A DNA stretch of 64,000 nt from Tupaia tana (GCA_026018925.1 JAKSZU010000012.1:47544858-47608857); one strand, 5' to 3'; counted from the stretch's first letter, positions 1 through 12,188 are shown. Program-made: numbers and translations. The notes: generated by a model from the sequence alone, not told the origin.

Positions 1-581
1 GGTGGGTCCCTAAGGGTAAGAAGGGCTCTAGAAATTCTCCAAAGATGGGCTGTAGGGTGGACTTTTACCTTCTTGCTTCACTTTTAGGGGTGAGTAGGTG
101 GGGGTGAGGCATTCATGCAGAGATTTAAAAATCATTGAGCCTGTACACTAGGGAGAGTTGTACTTATCAGTCTCCAAATATTGACCTCATTTGCCCATAC
201 TTAGGGTTTTAATGGACCATGTATGTCTTATGTCAGATTTAGCAGAAATGGCCTAAAAATATACCTTGGTGCTGTAGAACATGTACCCAGAAGCTTGAGG
301 CAAGCGTTAGCTTTCATATTTGGATATTTAAAAAAAAAAAATAGCCCTTTAACCTATGAATCTCTCCTTTCCCTCCATCTGTCTGGTGCCCTGGGTCCCC
401 TCTCTTTCAGTCTCGACTAGAGCTGCATGGCCATGAGACCCTGTGCTAATCAAGCAGTGAAATGGAGCAAACAGGGGTATCAGGAAAGTCTAAACATTTG
501 GAAGACAAAGTTTCGCCCAAAGATATTATCACCCACTCCCTACCATATACCACCTTTCTTACATTGAATTTTAATTCCTTG
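1..581. other. Intergenic DNA, nothing recognised
   Basis: No exon, SINE or clear repeat was identified. A 65-codon open frame at 223-420 has no recognisable similarity. 838-1042, between a SINE and the ERV, is likewise unassigned. Confidence 0.5.
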
Positions 582-837
582 TTTTTTTTTTTCAATTTTG
601 AGAGAGTTTTTAACTACAGGGTTCATGCATTTGCTGGAGAGACAGAGACCAAGAGACAGAGAGTGATAAATCATTCTTCCCACCCAGGGGGATGGCCAGG
701 CTCCTCCCTTCTCCTCTCAGGATTCTGGGCATGCATGCACACGCCCAGTATGTTTCAAGCCACAGGGTCCAGGACTCAAGCTGCAGTGAGCTACATGGGA
801 AATCACTGCCTTAACCGCTACTCTACCTGCTGACCCC
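582..837 (-). mobile_element. tRNA-derived SINE, long form (CYN-like), diverged
   Basis: Poly-T at the left and the tRNA-like head reversed at the right (CTGCTGACCCC). The tail motif CTTCTCCTCTCAGGATTCTGGGC is recognisable in pieces. Old copy. Confidence 0.85.
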
Positions 838-1042
838 AATTTTCAACAGCTTAGTCCATTGCTTTATTTCATTAGAGCATAGGCGATTGTAGGTAATTAT
901 TTGTTCACGTAGTTGAAAGGGTTGATATATAGCAGCTCTATTATCTATTCTGAGGTTAATTCACCTCTTTCTTTTTTTCTTCCCCCCTCGGCATTATTTT
1001 CTTTAAAATGGCTTGGAATCATTGAATTAGAACCAGTGAGTG

Positions 1043-1506
1043 TGTTAGGCATTGGCTTGGATACCAGAAACAGAGAGTTAAAGAGGGATCATAGAATCTT
1101 TGACTTTGTAGCATTTATCAAACTCAAAATACCTACCTATATTGTGAGACACAAGAAACAAAACATGGGGAAACATATATAAAGTACCAAGCTGGAGGAC
1201 GTATCTGTAGGACCTTGGGGGCACATCTTTTGAGTAAGCAAAGGGTCTAAAGCAGGGTAAAATGGACCCTGGGAAGAAGACAGACCAGCTTTCTTCCCTG
1301 GGTACTGGCTGTTCTGTTTATGGATCGCATCTCGTATCTCTCTCTCAATAAACCTGAGCCCTGGCTGCCTCCCTCGGTGCCTGGTGGTTCTGTCTAGGCA
1401 ACACTATTTCCATCTCTCAATAACCCTTGTGCCCAGCAGGTTGTTACTTGGTCCTTCAATTCTGTGCTACAACAGGAACCACTGACGCCTATTTCTGAAC
1501 CTAACA
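1043..1506 (+). repeat. 5' LTR of the fossil ERV
   Basis: Begins TGTTAGGC and ends CTAACA (TG...CA). It has a TATA-like ATATATAAAG near 1174 and AATAAA near 1348. It aligns over its length with the repeat at 10710-11151. Confidence 0.75.
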
Positions 1507-2258
1507 TTTTTGGGGCGTGACTCTGAGGCTGCATAAGGTAAATGCTATTCCCTCTTTCTTTTATTGCCTGGGTCCTCTTTGCCTACTCACCTACTCCTTC
1601 TCTCTCTATCCACACCGCACGGTGCAATTGGTGGTGGCAGCTCCCGGTGAATCTGTGCAAGTTCGAAGTCTTCACTCTCTACCTTTAGGCTTGATGGAAA
1701 TCCTTACACAGGTCTGCTGGCAAATGAGGAAGCAGTGGCCAAGGCAACTCTTTGGCATGCTTCCCAGGTCCTCAGACTGGGAACAGGAATTTTCTTGTCC
1801 ATTAGCAGAGCAAGCCTTGCCTAACCTCGTGTCCTTTCCTTTAAGAATTTTCTACTTTCTGGCTTGTTAGGGATTTTTTTTTTTTTTAAACTTGTTAACA
1901 AATTCCTTGTTGGGGATTTTTTCCTCCCCTTGTTGGAGATTCTTAACTGGTCGGCTGGGAATCGGGGAGGTGGCAGCCAAGGCAGACTCTTTGGCACCCT
2001 TCCAAAGGCCTCGAGGTGGAGACAAAAATTTTCCATGATCATTCTTGAGAAGAAGCCTCTCCACTTTCATTTTCTGGAGGTTGGAAATTTTCTACCAGTT
2101 TGCAGAGAATGATCCGGGCAGGAAGGGAGGCAGCCGCTGTGCCCTTCTTAAAGGGGCCGGGAAAAGGCGACAGGTTGTGACTGAGGAGTGGAAAGTGGAA
2201 ACTCCATATGACTTAACATCTCTCCAAAACAGAACTAGAAGAATGGAAATACATCACC

Positions 2259-3060
2259 TCAGAGTGAGTTTTTGGTGACTTGTGATGTTCCTGAAGATTT
2301 AGTGGAAAAGCTGAGAACATTTCAAACCATGCTGTCATTGAAATGAAGATTGACAAGGACCACTGCTTAGTAGTACTGGGTGAAGAAATCGGGGACATTT
2401 CAACAGATAAATTTAAAGATGACAACCTCAAACCTTCATTGTGTGCAGTGATAAATACCAACTTGACGATGGAAGGGTTTCATGTCCTCTGTACTTCATT
2501 TTATCCAACCCTGTTGGATTAAGCCCGAACAACGGATGTGTAGGCTGGGAATAAAAATAAGCTAGTCCAAACAGCTGAACTAACCAAGGTGTTTAAAATA
2601 AGAAAATACCAAAGACCTGACTGAAGAATGGTGGCGTGAGAACCTTGGATTTTTTCACTTATTTGAACGTCTGTGTTTCTGAAGTATTTATGTATTAACC
2701 TGACCATGCTGGAACCAGACATAAATACTTATTTAGGCCTAAAAATGCACTGTTACTTACAGTTTGTTTCCTGCGGTAAAGAAAAAAATTCATTTGCATA
2801 AAATTTGAACATAGGAAATGATCTTCTTAGTAATGAAACTCTGTAAAGTGTTTCTTTATATTTGTAATTGTTAGGTGGATTACTTTTTCCAGGGACTTTA
2901 TGCACTCCTTAGGATTGAATTCTCTAAGTTATGGTTCAGAATTTGCTACTAATGGAGAATAACTTGTTTATAATTCTGCAGAAATGCAATTATGTAATGC
3001 AATTGAGTAGAGAGTGTTTTTGATGCTCTGAATAAAGGAAATGAACTTTAATTTCATTTG
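2259..3060 (+). pseudogene. GMFB: GMFB processed pseudogene
   Basis: Intronless retrocopy of glia maturation factor beta, an actin-depolymerising-factor-homology protein that debranches Arp2/3 actin networks. Coding similarity runs from about 2259 (GTGAGT..TTGGTG, initiator ATG lost) to about 2668 (LGFFH equivalent). Recognisable pieces are EDLVEKLR, KIDKD, FKDD, KYQ.DDGRVS, NKLVQTAELTKV-like DNA and GFFH. Several frame disruptions and in-frame stops are present, and the parental stop is changed so the frame reads past GFFH. DNA resembling the parental 3' UTR follows through at least 3060. The true 3' end may lie as far as 4720, because the parental 3' UTR is long, but I cannot place it. It lies inside the ERV interior, so it arrived later. 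No poly(A) tail is identified. Confidence 0.88.
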
Positions 3061-3340
3061 GTTCACAGCAATAAGAGAAACTTAACTAGGGCTGGAAGAA
3101 TGTATTTTTTAATGAGGTTCTTTATTTTGTCTTGCATGTTTTAGTTTAGATTTTTTTTTTAATTTGGAAGTCCTTCATATTGTCAGAAAATATTTACCTG
3201 CCATATGCAGAACGTTTAGTTCTCCTATTCTCACAGTAGCAAAGAGTGTTAAAACACATGCCTTTTTGAGCTTGTCTGACTCCTTATCAGTAACACACAT
3301 TTTGCAATACAACAGATTTAGGTTAGGGAATCCATGAAAC

Positions 3341-3621
3341 ATTATTATTATTATTATTATTATTATTACTTTTGAGATGTTTTGGCTATAGGGCATGTGC
3401 CCTCACCAGAGAGACAGAGAGAAACAGAAACAGAATGTGACAAATCATCCCCCAGAGGGGATGGCCATGCTGCAATTCCTTCTCCACCATTCTCCTTTTA
3501 GGATTTTGGTCACATACATGTGAGCCCAGTGTGAGTTTCAAGCCACTGGGTCTGGGACTTGAGCCTCAATCAATCATGTGGGCGTTTAGCTCCTTAACCA
3601 TCACACCACCTGTTGGACCCC
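3341..3621 (-). mobile_element. tRNA-derived SINE, long form, with (ATT)n tail
   Basis: (TTA)n at 3341-3368, then the tail box GGCTATAGGGCATGTGCCC, ending at the head ACCACCTGTTGGACCCC. Confidence 0.88.
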
Positions 3622-3895
3622 AGTAGATCATTTTTTTATTAAGTCTGTTCTATATAGAGACTTACAGATCTCATGCTCTAAAGTGTTCTCAAACTTTTTT
3701 AAAGTGTTCTCAAACTTTTTAAAAATAAATTTTCCTTTCATCTACCTAATTTTTGCATTTTTCAAGTACATTTCCTACTTAATCTCTTTCTGCCTTCCCT
3801 CAAATAGTAACTCCAGATTTTATAATTCTAGTTTTTACATTCCATATCTTCTTGGTACAACCATTCCCATTCAGCCTTATATCTTGGTTTTTTTT

Positions 3896-4176
3896 TTTTG
3901 TTTGTTTGTATGTTTGTTTGTTTGTTTTTTTTACCATAGGGCATGTTTGCTCACTGGAAAGAGGCAGAGAAAGACAAAGGAGAGAAAGTGAAAAATAAAT
4001 TACTACCATTGGGAAGGTCAGGCTGCAATCCCTTTTTCTGCATTATCTTCTCAGGATTTTGCATAAGCATGCAGACACACCTGGTATGATTTTTAAGATG
4101 CCTGATCCAGGACTTGAACTGCAGTTGTCCAAGTGGGAGTCCAGTGTCTTAACTACCACACCACCTGCTGGCCCCC
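3896..4176 (-). mobile_element. tRNA-derived SINE, long form, with (TTTG)n tail
   Basis: (TTTG)n then ACCATAGGGCATGTTTGCTC, ending at the head CACCACCTGCTGGCCCCC. Confidence 0.85.
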
Positions 4177-6100
4177 AACCTTAAATGTTAATCCTCTGTT
4201 TTGGGCAGCAACTTTTTCCCTAGGAACTTCCTTCATGCTCTTGTAAGTCAGCATTAGTTTTGAAACTGTTGGCTTTGCATAAATTCTGCATAGCATCTTA
4301 TGTTCAAAACAGAGCCAACTATGAATATCACATATGTATTTAGGATGGTTTCTGTGGCAACATCAATGACATGAAGAAAACTGTTCTCAGGTTACTATGC
4401 TAAAATTCCAAACTGAGTTTTGGATAATATTTACTTTGTTTTAGTATTGAAGCAATTATGTTAGGAAAAAAGTTGGTTGACTGTCGTGTTTAATTGACTT
4501 CCCAACGTTTGAATTGTCTATTTCTAAAAAGTTCACTAAATGCCTATTGCAGTTAAATGTACTCTTGTTTAAGTGGGTGTTGCCGAGTTTTCTATTGTCT
4601 TTACTAAATAATCTATGTGACAAAATGTCTGTCAGTACTTTTCCTTCCCTTTTTATTTCCTATTTTCAGGAGTCAAATGTAGCCATAAACTGTATCCTGA
4701 TCTGACACTTTAATATTTCCAGTTAGGGGAGTTTATTGCGAAACTGAATTTGGCTAGTTTTCCTCCCCATCACATAGGGTATAAATTACTTGTTGGCCAT
4801 TTCACTAATAATCTCTCTTTGGCATTCCCTAGGGTCCTACTCCTGGGAAGGAAGGAATCCTCCAGTCCTTGTGGAACATGGAGCACGTAGTTCCCCAGAG
4901 TTGGTGTGCAGCAGGCCCCCCTCCTGTTTTCTTCTTTATGTCCATGAACAGCATCTGCAAGCCACCAGAAATCAGTACAATGTTAGATTTCTTTTTGCTT
5001 GTTGGCACTCTCAGACACTCTTCCCAGGTGGATGCACAAGTTCCCTTGTGACCCCACTTTGTCCTTTAAATTTGGCCTTTCAGACCATAGGGGCTTCTAC
5101 CCTCCTCTTCTCCCTCTTCCTTCAGAAATGGAAACTAGTAGGGGACCCAGAGGCATTCACCACCTTGCACTACATGAGTCTTTCGCCATTGAGAGTTGTT
5201 TGTTGTCACCTCCAGACTTGGCTCACCTCCTTCCCTAGACATTGGGGACCCTTGTGTGTGCTACCTGCCCCCTTTGCTGCTGTTTACCACACATCTGGCA
5301 TCCCCAATCCAATTACAAATTATTAATATATTCACTGATTCTGTTGGTCCCTATCTATATCACTCATTGTGTTGCTCTATACAGTAATTTTTTTTTATTT
5401 ACCTGTTGAACTATCCATTTTTTAAAATTAAATTTTTTTTATTATCATCATGATCCTCTTTATATTACATTGGATTACATATAACTTTACAGTGTATTAC
5501 ATTGCTTTTTCAAAAGGGAATGCCATGCATGTCAGTCAATACAGAGACATAAATCTCCCTACTTCATCATTCAATATCTTTTCAATGTTTTTCCCAATCA
5601 TTATTATTATTCTAATTCTTTTTTTAAGAGTCAATCACTATTTCTCATTTTGCTTGTTATACAGTAATTTTCATCAAGGTCCAAGAAACCAACTCTTCAA
5701 TCATATTCACTCCATGATGATACTAAATGTAGGCTCTAGAACTTCCACACTAGGGCAGCTAATGAAGTCCCTCCTTTTTTAGATCTTGGGCATGACTCCT
5801 GTTCCTTCTGTGCACCAGCTGGCTTGAGGAGGTTTACCTGAGTGTTTGTTAAAAGCCTCAGAGTCCCTGAGTAGCCCAGCTCTCTACTCTTCTCAGTCCT
5901 AGGAGGTGGGGATAACCTCTTGCTAGATAGCATGATCCAGGATGCTAGATTGCTCTGACAATTGAGTCACTGATGCAGCTACTACTGCAAAGTAGTCTTG
6001 ACCCAGGATGCTGACTCTCAGAGCCACAGAATTTACTGACCCCAGAGCCACAGAGGATTTACTGACCCCAGGACACTAAGCTCTCAGTTTCCTCCCTTTG
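4177..6100. other. Unassigned DNA inside the ERV span
   Basis: 4177-4720 may be the distal 3' UTR of the GMFB retrocopy. 4780-5330 has a 178-codon open frame with no recognised similarity. 5330-5700 is AT-rich. None can be assigned firmly. Confidence 0.4.
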
Positions 6101-6210
6101 TTTTACAGATGGGCAATCAGCTGGCTATTCCTGCAGACACCCCTCCAAGGTGCATTTTAGACAACTGGGACCAATTTGACCCATAAACTCTTTTTAAAAA
6201 TTATTATTAT

Positions 6211-6446
6211 TATTTTAAGAGAGACTTTTGCTATAGGATGTATGCGCTGACAGAGAGACAGAGAGATAAAAAGCAAGAAATCACCTCCCAGGGTGGATGG
6301 CTATGCTGCAATCCCTTCTCCTCTCAGGATTTTGGGCACGTACACACATGCACTAGGAGTGAATTTTAAGCTTCTGGGTCTGGGACTCAAGCCATAGTCA
6401 ACTATGTGAGAGTCCAGTGACGTAACATTACACCATCTGTTGGTCC
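6211..6446 (-). mobile_element. tRNA-derived SINE, long form, inside the ERV gag remnant
   Basis: Tail box TTTTGCTATAGGATGTATGC, ending at the head ACCATCTGTTGGTCC. It splits ERV sequence together with the next SINE. Confidence 0.85.
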
Positions 6447-6448
6447 AA

Positions 6449-6607
6449 TTACTATTCATTTTTAAATTTGCTATAGGGCACATGCACTCACCAGAGAGAG
6501 GCAAAGAAAGAAAGAAAGTGAGATAGTGAGCTGTTTGTTCCGGTACTTAACCACAGTCTGCCGTGTGTGAGTACAGTGCCCTAACTACCATACCACCTGC
6601 TAGCCCC
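6449..6607 (-). mobile_element. tRNA-derived SINE, truncated
   Basis: TTTGCTATAGGGCACATGCACTC, directly followed by a shortened body and the head CACCTGCTAGCCCCC. Confidence 0.8.
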
Positions 6608-8081
6608 CAAACTTTTACAAAGAAGTACCTCATATTTTTTTGCAATATTGCATGGCCTCAATACAAGCTTGAGGAGAGAGAACAAAGACCCTTAAACAGA
6701 ACTACTGTTTTAATACTATTCTAATATTATTCAGCAATTAGATATTTTCTGTAAATGCTTGAGGAAATAGGGAGAATACCATATATTCAATGTTTTTTTG
6801 CCCTGAGAGACACCTTCACATAAACTCAATTAAACTCTTCCCTCTGCCCCCACCTGCTCAGAACCTACCTGGTTCCTTGAACCCGTGACACAGAATTTAC
6901 AAAATTCAAAGCCTGATAGCTGCTTGAAAACTGTTCGTCTTTTTTCTTCTAGTTATCACCATCACCATCGGGGAATAATCAATCATAACCCCTCCTTCTT
7001 CTCTCATTCTAGATGGGAAATGTCCCTTGACCTCAAGAAACTCCCCATTGGAGCACAGCTTCTCTAACTGGGACTAGTTTGACCCTCACACCCTCAAGAG
7101 GAGAAGGCTCATTTTCCTTTATAAAACTGCTTGGCTCCAGTATAAACTAAGAACAAGAGAAACCTGTCCTAAAATCATGAAATAACTAAAATTCTAAAAT
7201 TTTAGGGCATGCCCTAACAACTATTTTTCTGGCTACATTATGATCTGTTCTTTTGTACTTTTCACCCTTTATACAATTACAAAACAAAAAAACAAAACAA
7301 AAAAAAAAAAAAAACTGTGGTCCTTATAAGAATCATTCAATACCTGTAACTTTAGAGTGGAAATGTGGAGAATTCTTAGTTATGTAGATTTTTTTCTATT
7401 TGCTAAGGGTATTCAAGGCTATTTGGAAACTGCTTCTTCTAGCAGAGCCCAAGATAAGATATAAACATCAAAATATCAATTTAACTTTTACTTCTTGGGA
7501 CTCTCCCCTCAGGAGGAGGACAGGTTTGACACCCAAACCTATGGTATAGCCCCAATGGAAATGAGATGACCAGGAGGTATAATGTAGACTATGACTCCAC
7601 TCTCCAACTAGAGCTCTTCTGTCATTGACAAAGCAAATTCTCTGTAAGACTACTGAGAAACTGGACCCTGCCCTCCTGGGTATACTGCTACTCCTCTGAG
7701 AGCCACCTACAGAGCTCTCCTTGAGAGCTCCCCAGTAGAGCATTTCCAGTCCTCCTTTTAGAACAAGAAATGAGGAAGTTAATATCTCTCTCCCTTCAGT
7801 ATGTCCTGCCTTTGAAATCCCAGATCCTATGCTGCCTTATTCTAGACCTAAGAACCCACTCCCTAAACTCTGCCCCTTTCAGGAGATAAACAAGCCAGCA
7901 GGACCCATTTGAGTTCAGGTCCCCAGTATGATGCAGGATCCATCATGGATTGGAGCAAATCTAAGAAACTTCTAAGATAACTCAGAGGTTAAAGTCATTT
8001 CCAGAAGCAAATTTGTAAAGGAAAGAAAAACAAAGCAGAAGAAAAAAAAGTAAGTGGGAAAAGGGGTGAAAAGAAAGTTAA

Positions 8082-8126
<45 letters not shown>
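8082..8126. repeat. (TA)n microsatellite
   Basis: About 22 TA units, followed by ACATATGTATATGTATATAT. Confidence 0.95.
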
Positions 8127-8131
<5 letters not shown>

Positions 8132-8325
8132 GTATATGTATATATAGTAAGGAGGATTAAAAGGAAAAAAAAAAAGAAAACGTTTGTCTGGAAGTGAGAT
8201 GGCTGGATTATTCCAGAATGGAAAAAAAGGAAAAGAGGACAAGTACTCAAAGTATAAAGTGAAGTACCAGGTTTGAGGTATATTGGAAAAGGGTCTGAAA
8301 GGTAATTATAAAGAATTATGAAGAT

Positions 8326-8588
8326 GGGACCAGCAGTTAGCGTAATGGCTATGTCGCTGGACTCCCATGTAGTTGACCACAATTGGAGTCCCAGACCCGG
8401 TGGCTTAAACTCACACCAGGTGCGTGTGCATGCGTGCCCAAGATCCTGAGAGGAGAATGGAGGAGAAGGGATTGCAATGTGGCCATCCCCCCTGGAAGGT
8501 GATTTCTCACTTTCTATCTCTCCATCTTTCTCTGTCTTTCTGGTGAGCATACACTCCCTATAGCAGAAAACTCTCTCTTAAAAAAAAA
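8326..8588 (+). mobile_element. tRNA-derived SINE, long form, young
   Basis: GGGACCAGCAGTTAGCGTAA head, A-box TAGCGTAATGG, tail ending in A8. Target-site duplication AAAGAATTATGAAGAT on both sides. Confidence 0.93.
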
Positions 8589-8601
8589 GAATTATGAAGA
8601 T

Positions 8602-9257
8602 AATTTTTAAAAGGATTTTATAGATGACACATTGACTACAATTTAAAGAAGGTGTTTTTCATATTAAAAGACAAATTCTTTTCCCCTTATTCTGTGCTGA
8701 TCTCCTACCTCCCAGACTAGTTAATGGTTGGGCCATGGAGGGAATCCTTCAACTGTTGCATCGCTGTATCTGTACTTTGTCTATGAGCTGGCTACACCTT
8801 CTCCTGCAGTTTTCTCCTTATGCATGGGAAAAGAAAAATCCATCCAATTTAAACTGGAGTTTAATTGACCAAATTTTAACATGATTTGAATCAAGCAGTG
8901 GTCCCCAGGCTTCTGGACAACTCCAGGTAGCCTGGTGGTCATGTGGCATTTAAGTTCCAGAAAATGAAAGTGATGTGTACAGGACCAGGAAAGTGACATA
9001 CAAAAATGAAAGTGAAGGAATGAGATAGGGAAACAATTCGGGTGGGTTACCTTCTGAAATTTGTCTGCATTAACACCATTTAAAAGACAGGATTCCTGTG
9101 ACTGAAGACTAGCTGCTGTGACTGGCTGTAAACTATCAAGAAAGAAAACAAAAAAGATAAGGTTGCAGTTTGTTTATGAAAACCAAGCAGTAGTACGGAT
9201 ATTTTTTGATATTCTTTAACATGCTGGACTGTCTTTGCCCTTTATTAGACAGAGATC
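8602..9257. other. Unassigned DNA in the ERV interior
   Basis: No retroviral or host similarity was recognised between the SINEs at 8326 and 9258. It may be a degraded ERV part or foreign sequence. Confidence 0.4.
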
Positions 9258-9515
9258 TATTTATTTATTTATTTAAGTTTTTTGTCATAGGGCACCTGTG
9301 CTTGCTGGAGAGAGACAGAGAAGAGGGAACATGAGAAATTACCCCCCAGGAAGGATGGTCATGCTGCAATCCCTTCTCCTCCATTCTCCTCTGAGGATTT
9401 TGACCATGCACATATACATATCCAGAGTGATTTTTCAAGCTGCTGGGTCCAGGGCTTAATCCAGAGTCAGCCATGTGAGTCTAGCGTCTTAACCACCACA
9501 CCACTTGCAGGCCCC
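9258..9515 (-). mobile_element. tRNA-derived SINE, long form
   Basis: (TTTA)n, then GTCATAGGGCACCTGTGCTT, ending at the head CACCACTTGCAGGCCCC. Confidence 0.87.
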
Positions 9516-9879
9516 TAGACAGAGATAATCTTATGAACATTGGCACTATAGTCATACTGGGATGAAATGCCACTTTCAGACTTCTCTATGCTATGCTTCC
9601 TATGCATCCAAAATCTCCTCTTTCTCCTTCTGCTCCTTGGGAGGTAACAATAAGCCCACAGGTTTAGGACACTGGAATTCCAGGAAGAGCAAAAATGGTA
9701 AAACCTATAATTATCCATTTAAAGGGTCCAACTCACTGTCCAAGGCAAAAACAATATCCCCTTAGTTTGGAAGCCTGTTAAAGGCTCCAAAAACTAATTT
9801 AAAAATTTCTAGATCATGGTTTACTAAAACTGAAGGATTTCACCTTGTAACACCCCAATTTTGACTATCAGAAAAACAA

Positions 9880-10480
9880 ACAAACAAAAAAAAAACAAAA
9901 AAAAAACCCAAGACATCAGACCAATTCCCTATGACTATTCACCTGTGTTGCTAGGAACTTAACTGGGGATATCCAAGATGAGGAAGCATCCTTTTTTGGG
10001 TACACATCTTGCCTTGGTGTGTGTGTCGGGGGGGGGGGGGACTTACAGCTCATCAGCATGTGTTCCATAACCTGTCCCATTATTCTAGCTAACAAAATAG
10101 CTATAGCTCTCACAGCCTGTCAAGCTTCCCCAGACTTCTTGGCAAGTGTTGTCCTCGACAATCGTATTGCTCTAAATTATGTCAACAAAACAAGGGAGAA
10201 ATGACCACCAACTCCTGCTGCTACTCCTACACTAACTTTTCCCACCAGCTGGAACTTAGCATCAAAACCCTGCAATGACAGGCAATTTGGCTACGATAAA
10301 CTTGAGATCATCAGACTCCATTTCTACCTAAACTCTGATTGGCCTTCTAGCCAGATACCAGCTGAAGTTCATTCTGTGTTCAGGGACCTGGAAATACTTG
10401 TTCTGTTTCTGTTAGTGACTGCCTTAACGCTATAACTTTGCTATGAACTAATGCTGCTATATATCTCATTGCTATTCCAG
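9880..10480 (+). pseudogene. env transmembrane-like remnant of the fossil ERV
   Basis: Contains similarity to the heptad and loop region of class-I retroviral transmembrane envelope proteins, such as a VVLDNRIAL-type stretch and a paired-cysteine segment. Its place just before the 3' LTR fits. Broken. Confidence 0.6.
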
Positions 10481-10709
10481 ATGCTCTCCAGACAGTGGCT
10501 CCCACCTAATGACTCTGACTGCACACATGCGCTTTGACTACTATTCTATTCCAGTCCAACTAATAGCTATGGGAACCTTCAGTCTCATGGCTAAAGAAGA
10601 GACTCAAGGGACAGGGTCTTTACTCCACCTCACCCCCATTCAGCAGAAAGTAGCCAGATGGACTTCAAAGCCCCAAAGCACTGGGTCCCATGTTCCCTCA
10701 GGGGAGATT

Positions 10710-11151
10710 TGTTAGGTGTTGGTTGGAATATCAGGAGCACAAAGAGTTAAGGAGGGTCCGTAGAACCTTTTACTTTGTAACATTCATCAAATCAAAATAA
10801 CCAAAATTTGCATTACTATTTGAAATCATGTCAGCTTAAAAAAATAATAAAAATTACTGCCTACCTCATGAAACTCATATGAAACAAAAAAAATGGGGGA
10901 AACAAAGGTAAAAAGTAATAAGTTGGAGGAGACTTCAAGGTACATGTTTTGAATAAACAAAGGGTCTAAAATAGGATTAAAGGGAGCCCTGGGAAGAAGA
11001 CGGCCTGCTTGCCTCCCTTCCTCCCTTGGTGCTGGCTGGTCTTGTCTATGAACGTACTCTCAATAAGCCTTGTGCTCAGAGCTTTGTTTCCCTGTCCTTC
11101 CATTCTTTGCTGGGAAGGGGAGACACGGACCACATGTTTCTCAACTTAGCA
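10710..11151 (+). repeat. 3' LTR of the fossil ERV
   Basis: Begins TGTTAGGTG and is preceded by a purine-rich tract (GGGGAGATT). It contains the shared stretch AACAAAGGGTCTAAA and an AATAA signal region, and ends near TTAGCA. Confidence 0.75.
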
Positions 11152-11279
11152 GGTAGGTGTAGTTCTGCAGATGATTTTGGTGCAGCAGAAAAAAAAAAAA
11201 GCCATCTGTACATCATTGGAGCTGTTCATTAGTGGAACAGGCTACCATTTGAATAGAGAACTCAAGAATAGACAGATAA

Positions 11280-12115
11280 AACAAGAAAATGGCCAATTTA
11301 ATGGTAGGAACAAATCTGGAAGTATCAATAGCATTGAATGTTAATTAAATTCTCCAATCAAGAGACACAGACTGACTGAATTGATTAAAAAACAACAACA
11401 ACAAAAAACAAAAAACAGAAACCCTCTATCTACTGTCTGTAAGAAACACACCTCACAGATAAAGACATAGATAGACTAAAAGAAAAAGGTAAAAATGGTC
11501 TGGAGTCACAATACGGATCTGAGAAAAAATAGACTTTAAGACAAAAACTGTAAGAAAAGACAAAGAAAGGCATTATACAGTAATAAAAGGGCTAATTCAT
11601 CAAGAAGATATAACACAGGACAAGCAGTTGGCGTAATGGCTATGTTGCTGGACTCCCATGTAGTCGACCGCAGTTCCAGTCCCAGACCCAGTGGCTTAAA
11701 TTTACACAGGATGCGTGTGCATGCGTGCCCAAGATCCCAAGAGGAGAATGGAGGAGAAGGGATTGCAGCGTGGCCATCCCTCCTGGGGATGATTTCTTGC
11801 TTTCTGTCTCTCTCTTTCTGGTGAGCACATGTACCCTATAGCAAAATAAATAAATAAATAAAAACCTCTCCAAGAAGATATAACGCTTATAAATGTCTAT
11901 GCACCCAACTCAGGAGCAACCAGTTATGTAAAGGAAAGACTGCTAGATCTAAAAGGAGAGATAGACTACAACACATTAATTGTTGGAGATATCAACACCT
12001 TGTTATCTCCTTTGACAGATCATCTAGACAAAAAATAAGCAGAGATACAGGATCTAAACAATAAGAGAGAAAAAAACACTAAGAGAAAAAAATAGACAAA
12101 AAGTCATGTAATCCT
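11280..12115 (+). mobile_element. LINE-1 ORF2 endonuclease-region fragment
   Basis: DNA similarity to the L1 endonuclease domain: the stretch around 11345-11480 (CTCCAATCAAGAGACACAGA, then CACACCTCACAGATAAAGAC) and, after a SINE, GCACCCAACTCAGGAGCA and the GATATCAACACC region. It has many frameshifts. A SINE at 11615-11870 interrupts it with a 14-bp target-site duplication. Confidence 0.85.
11615..11870 (+). mobile_element. tRNA-derived SINE, long form, inserted in L1
   Basis: Head GGACAAGCAGTTGGCGTAAT and (AAAT)n end. Target-site duplication CAAGAAGATATAAC at 11601-11614 and 11871-11884. Confidence 0.93.
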
Positions 12116-12188
12116 TTTTCAGAAATACCATAGAGAGGAAAGGGATATAAATATAAGATTTACTATCAATTTAAGATTCTGGTTGTGT

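Larger units (their letters stand above)
6110..8000 (+). pseudogene. gag-like remnants of the fossil ERV
   Basis: Matrix-like N-terminal similarity of gamma-type gag appears twice, near 6110 and near 7014. Capsid-side similarity appears around 7830-7960. Two SINEs (6211-6607) sit inside the first copy. Broken throughout. Confidence 0.6.
1043..11151 (+). mobile_element. Fossil class-I (gamma-like) endogenous retrovirus with both LTRs
   Basis: Two related LTRs (1043-1506 and 10710-11151) enclose an interior with gag-like and env transmembrane-like remnants in plus orientation. It is thoroughly broken, with many breaks, and no clear pol region is recognisable. The interior has been invaded by a GMFB processed pseudogene and several SINEs. 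The LTRs differ at roughly a fifth or more of aligned positions by eye, which suggests an insertion tens of millions of years old. No target-site duplication could be recognised. Confidence 0.75.

Noticed and set aside
4790-5326. 178-codon open frame on the plus strand
   Set aside because: No recognised domain, overlapping frames of similar length, and it lies in decayed repeat-rich DNA. Probably chance.
7972-8550. 192-codon minus-strand open frame
   Set aside because: It is made of a SINE in antisense and a (TA)n microsatellite. Low-complexity translation with no gene signal.
10026-10041. G run inside the ERV env region as a G-quadruplex or regulatory site
   Set aside because: A single homopolymer-like run, without the four separated G tracts needed.
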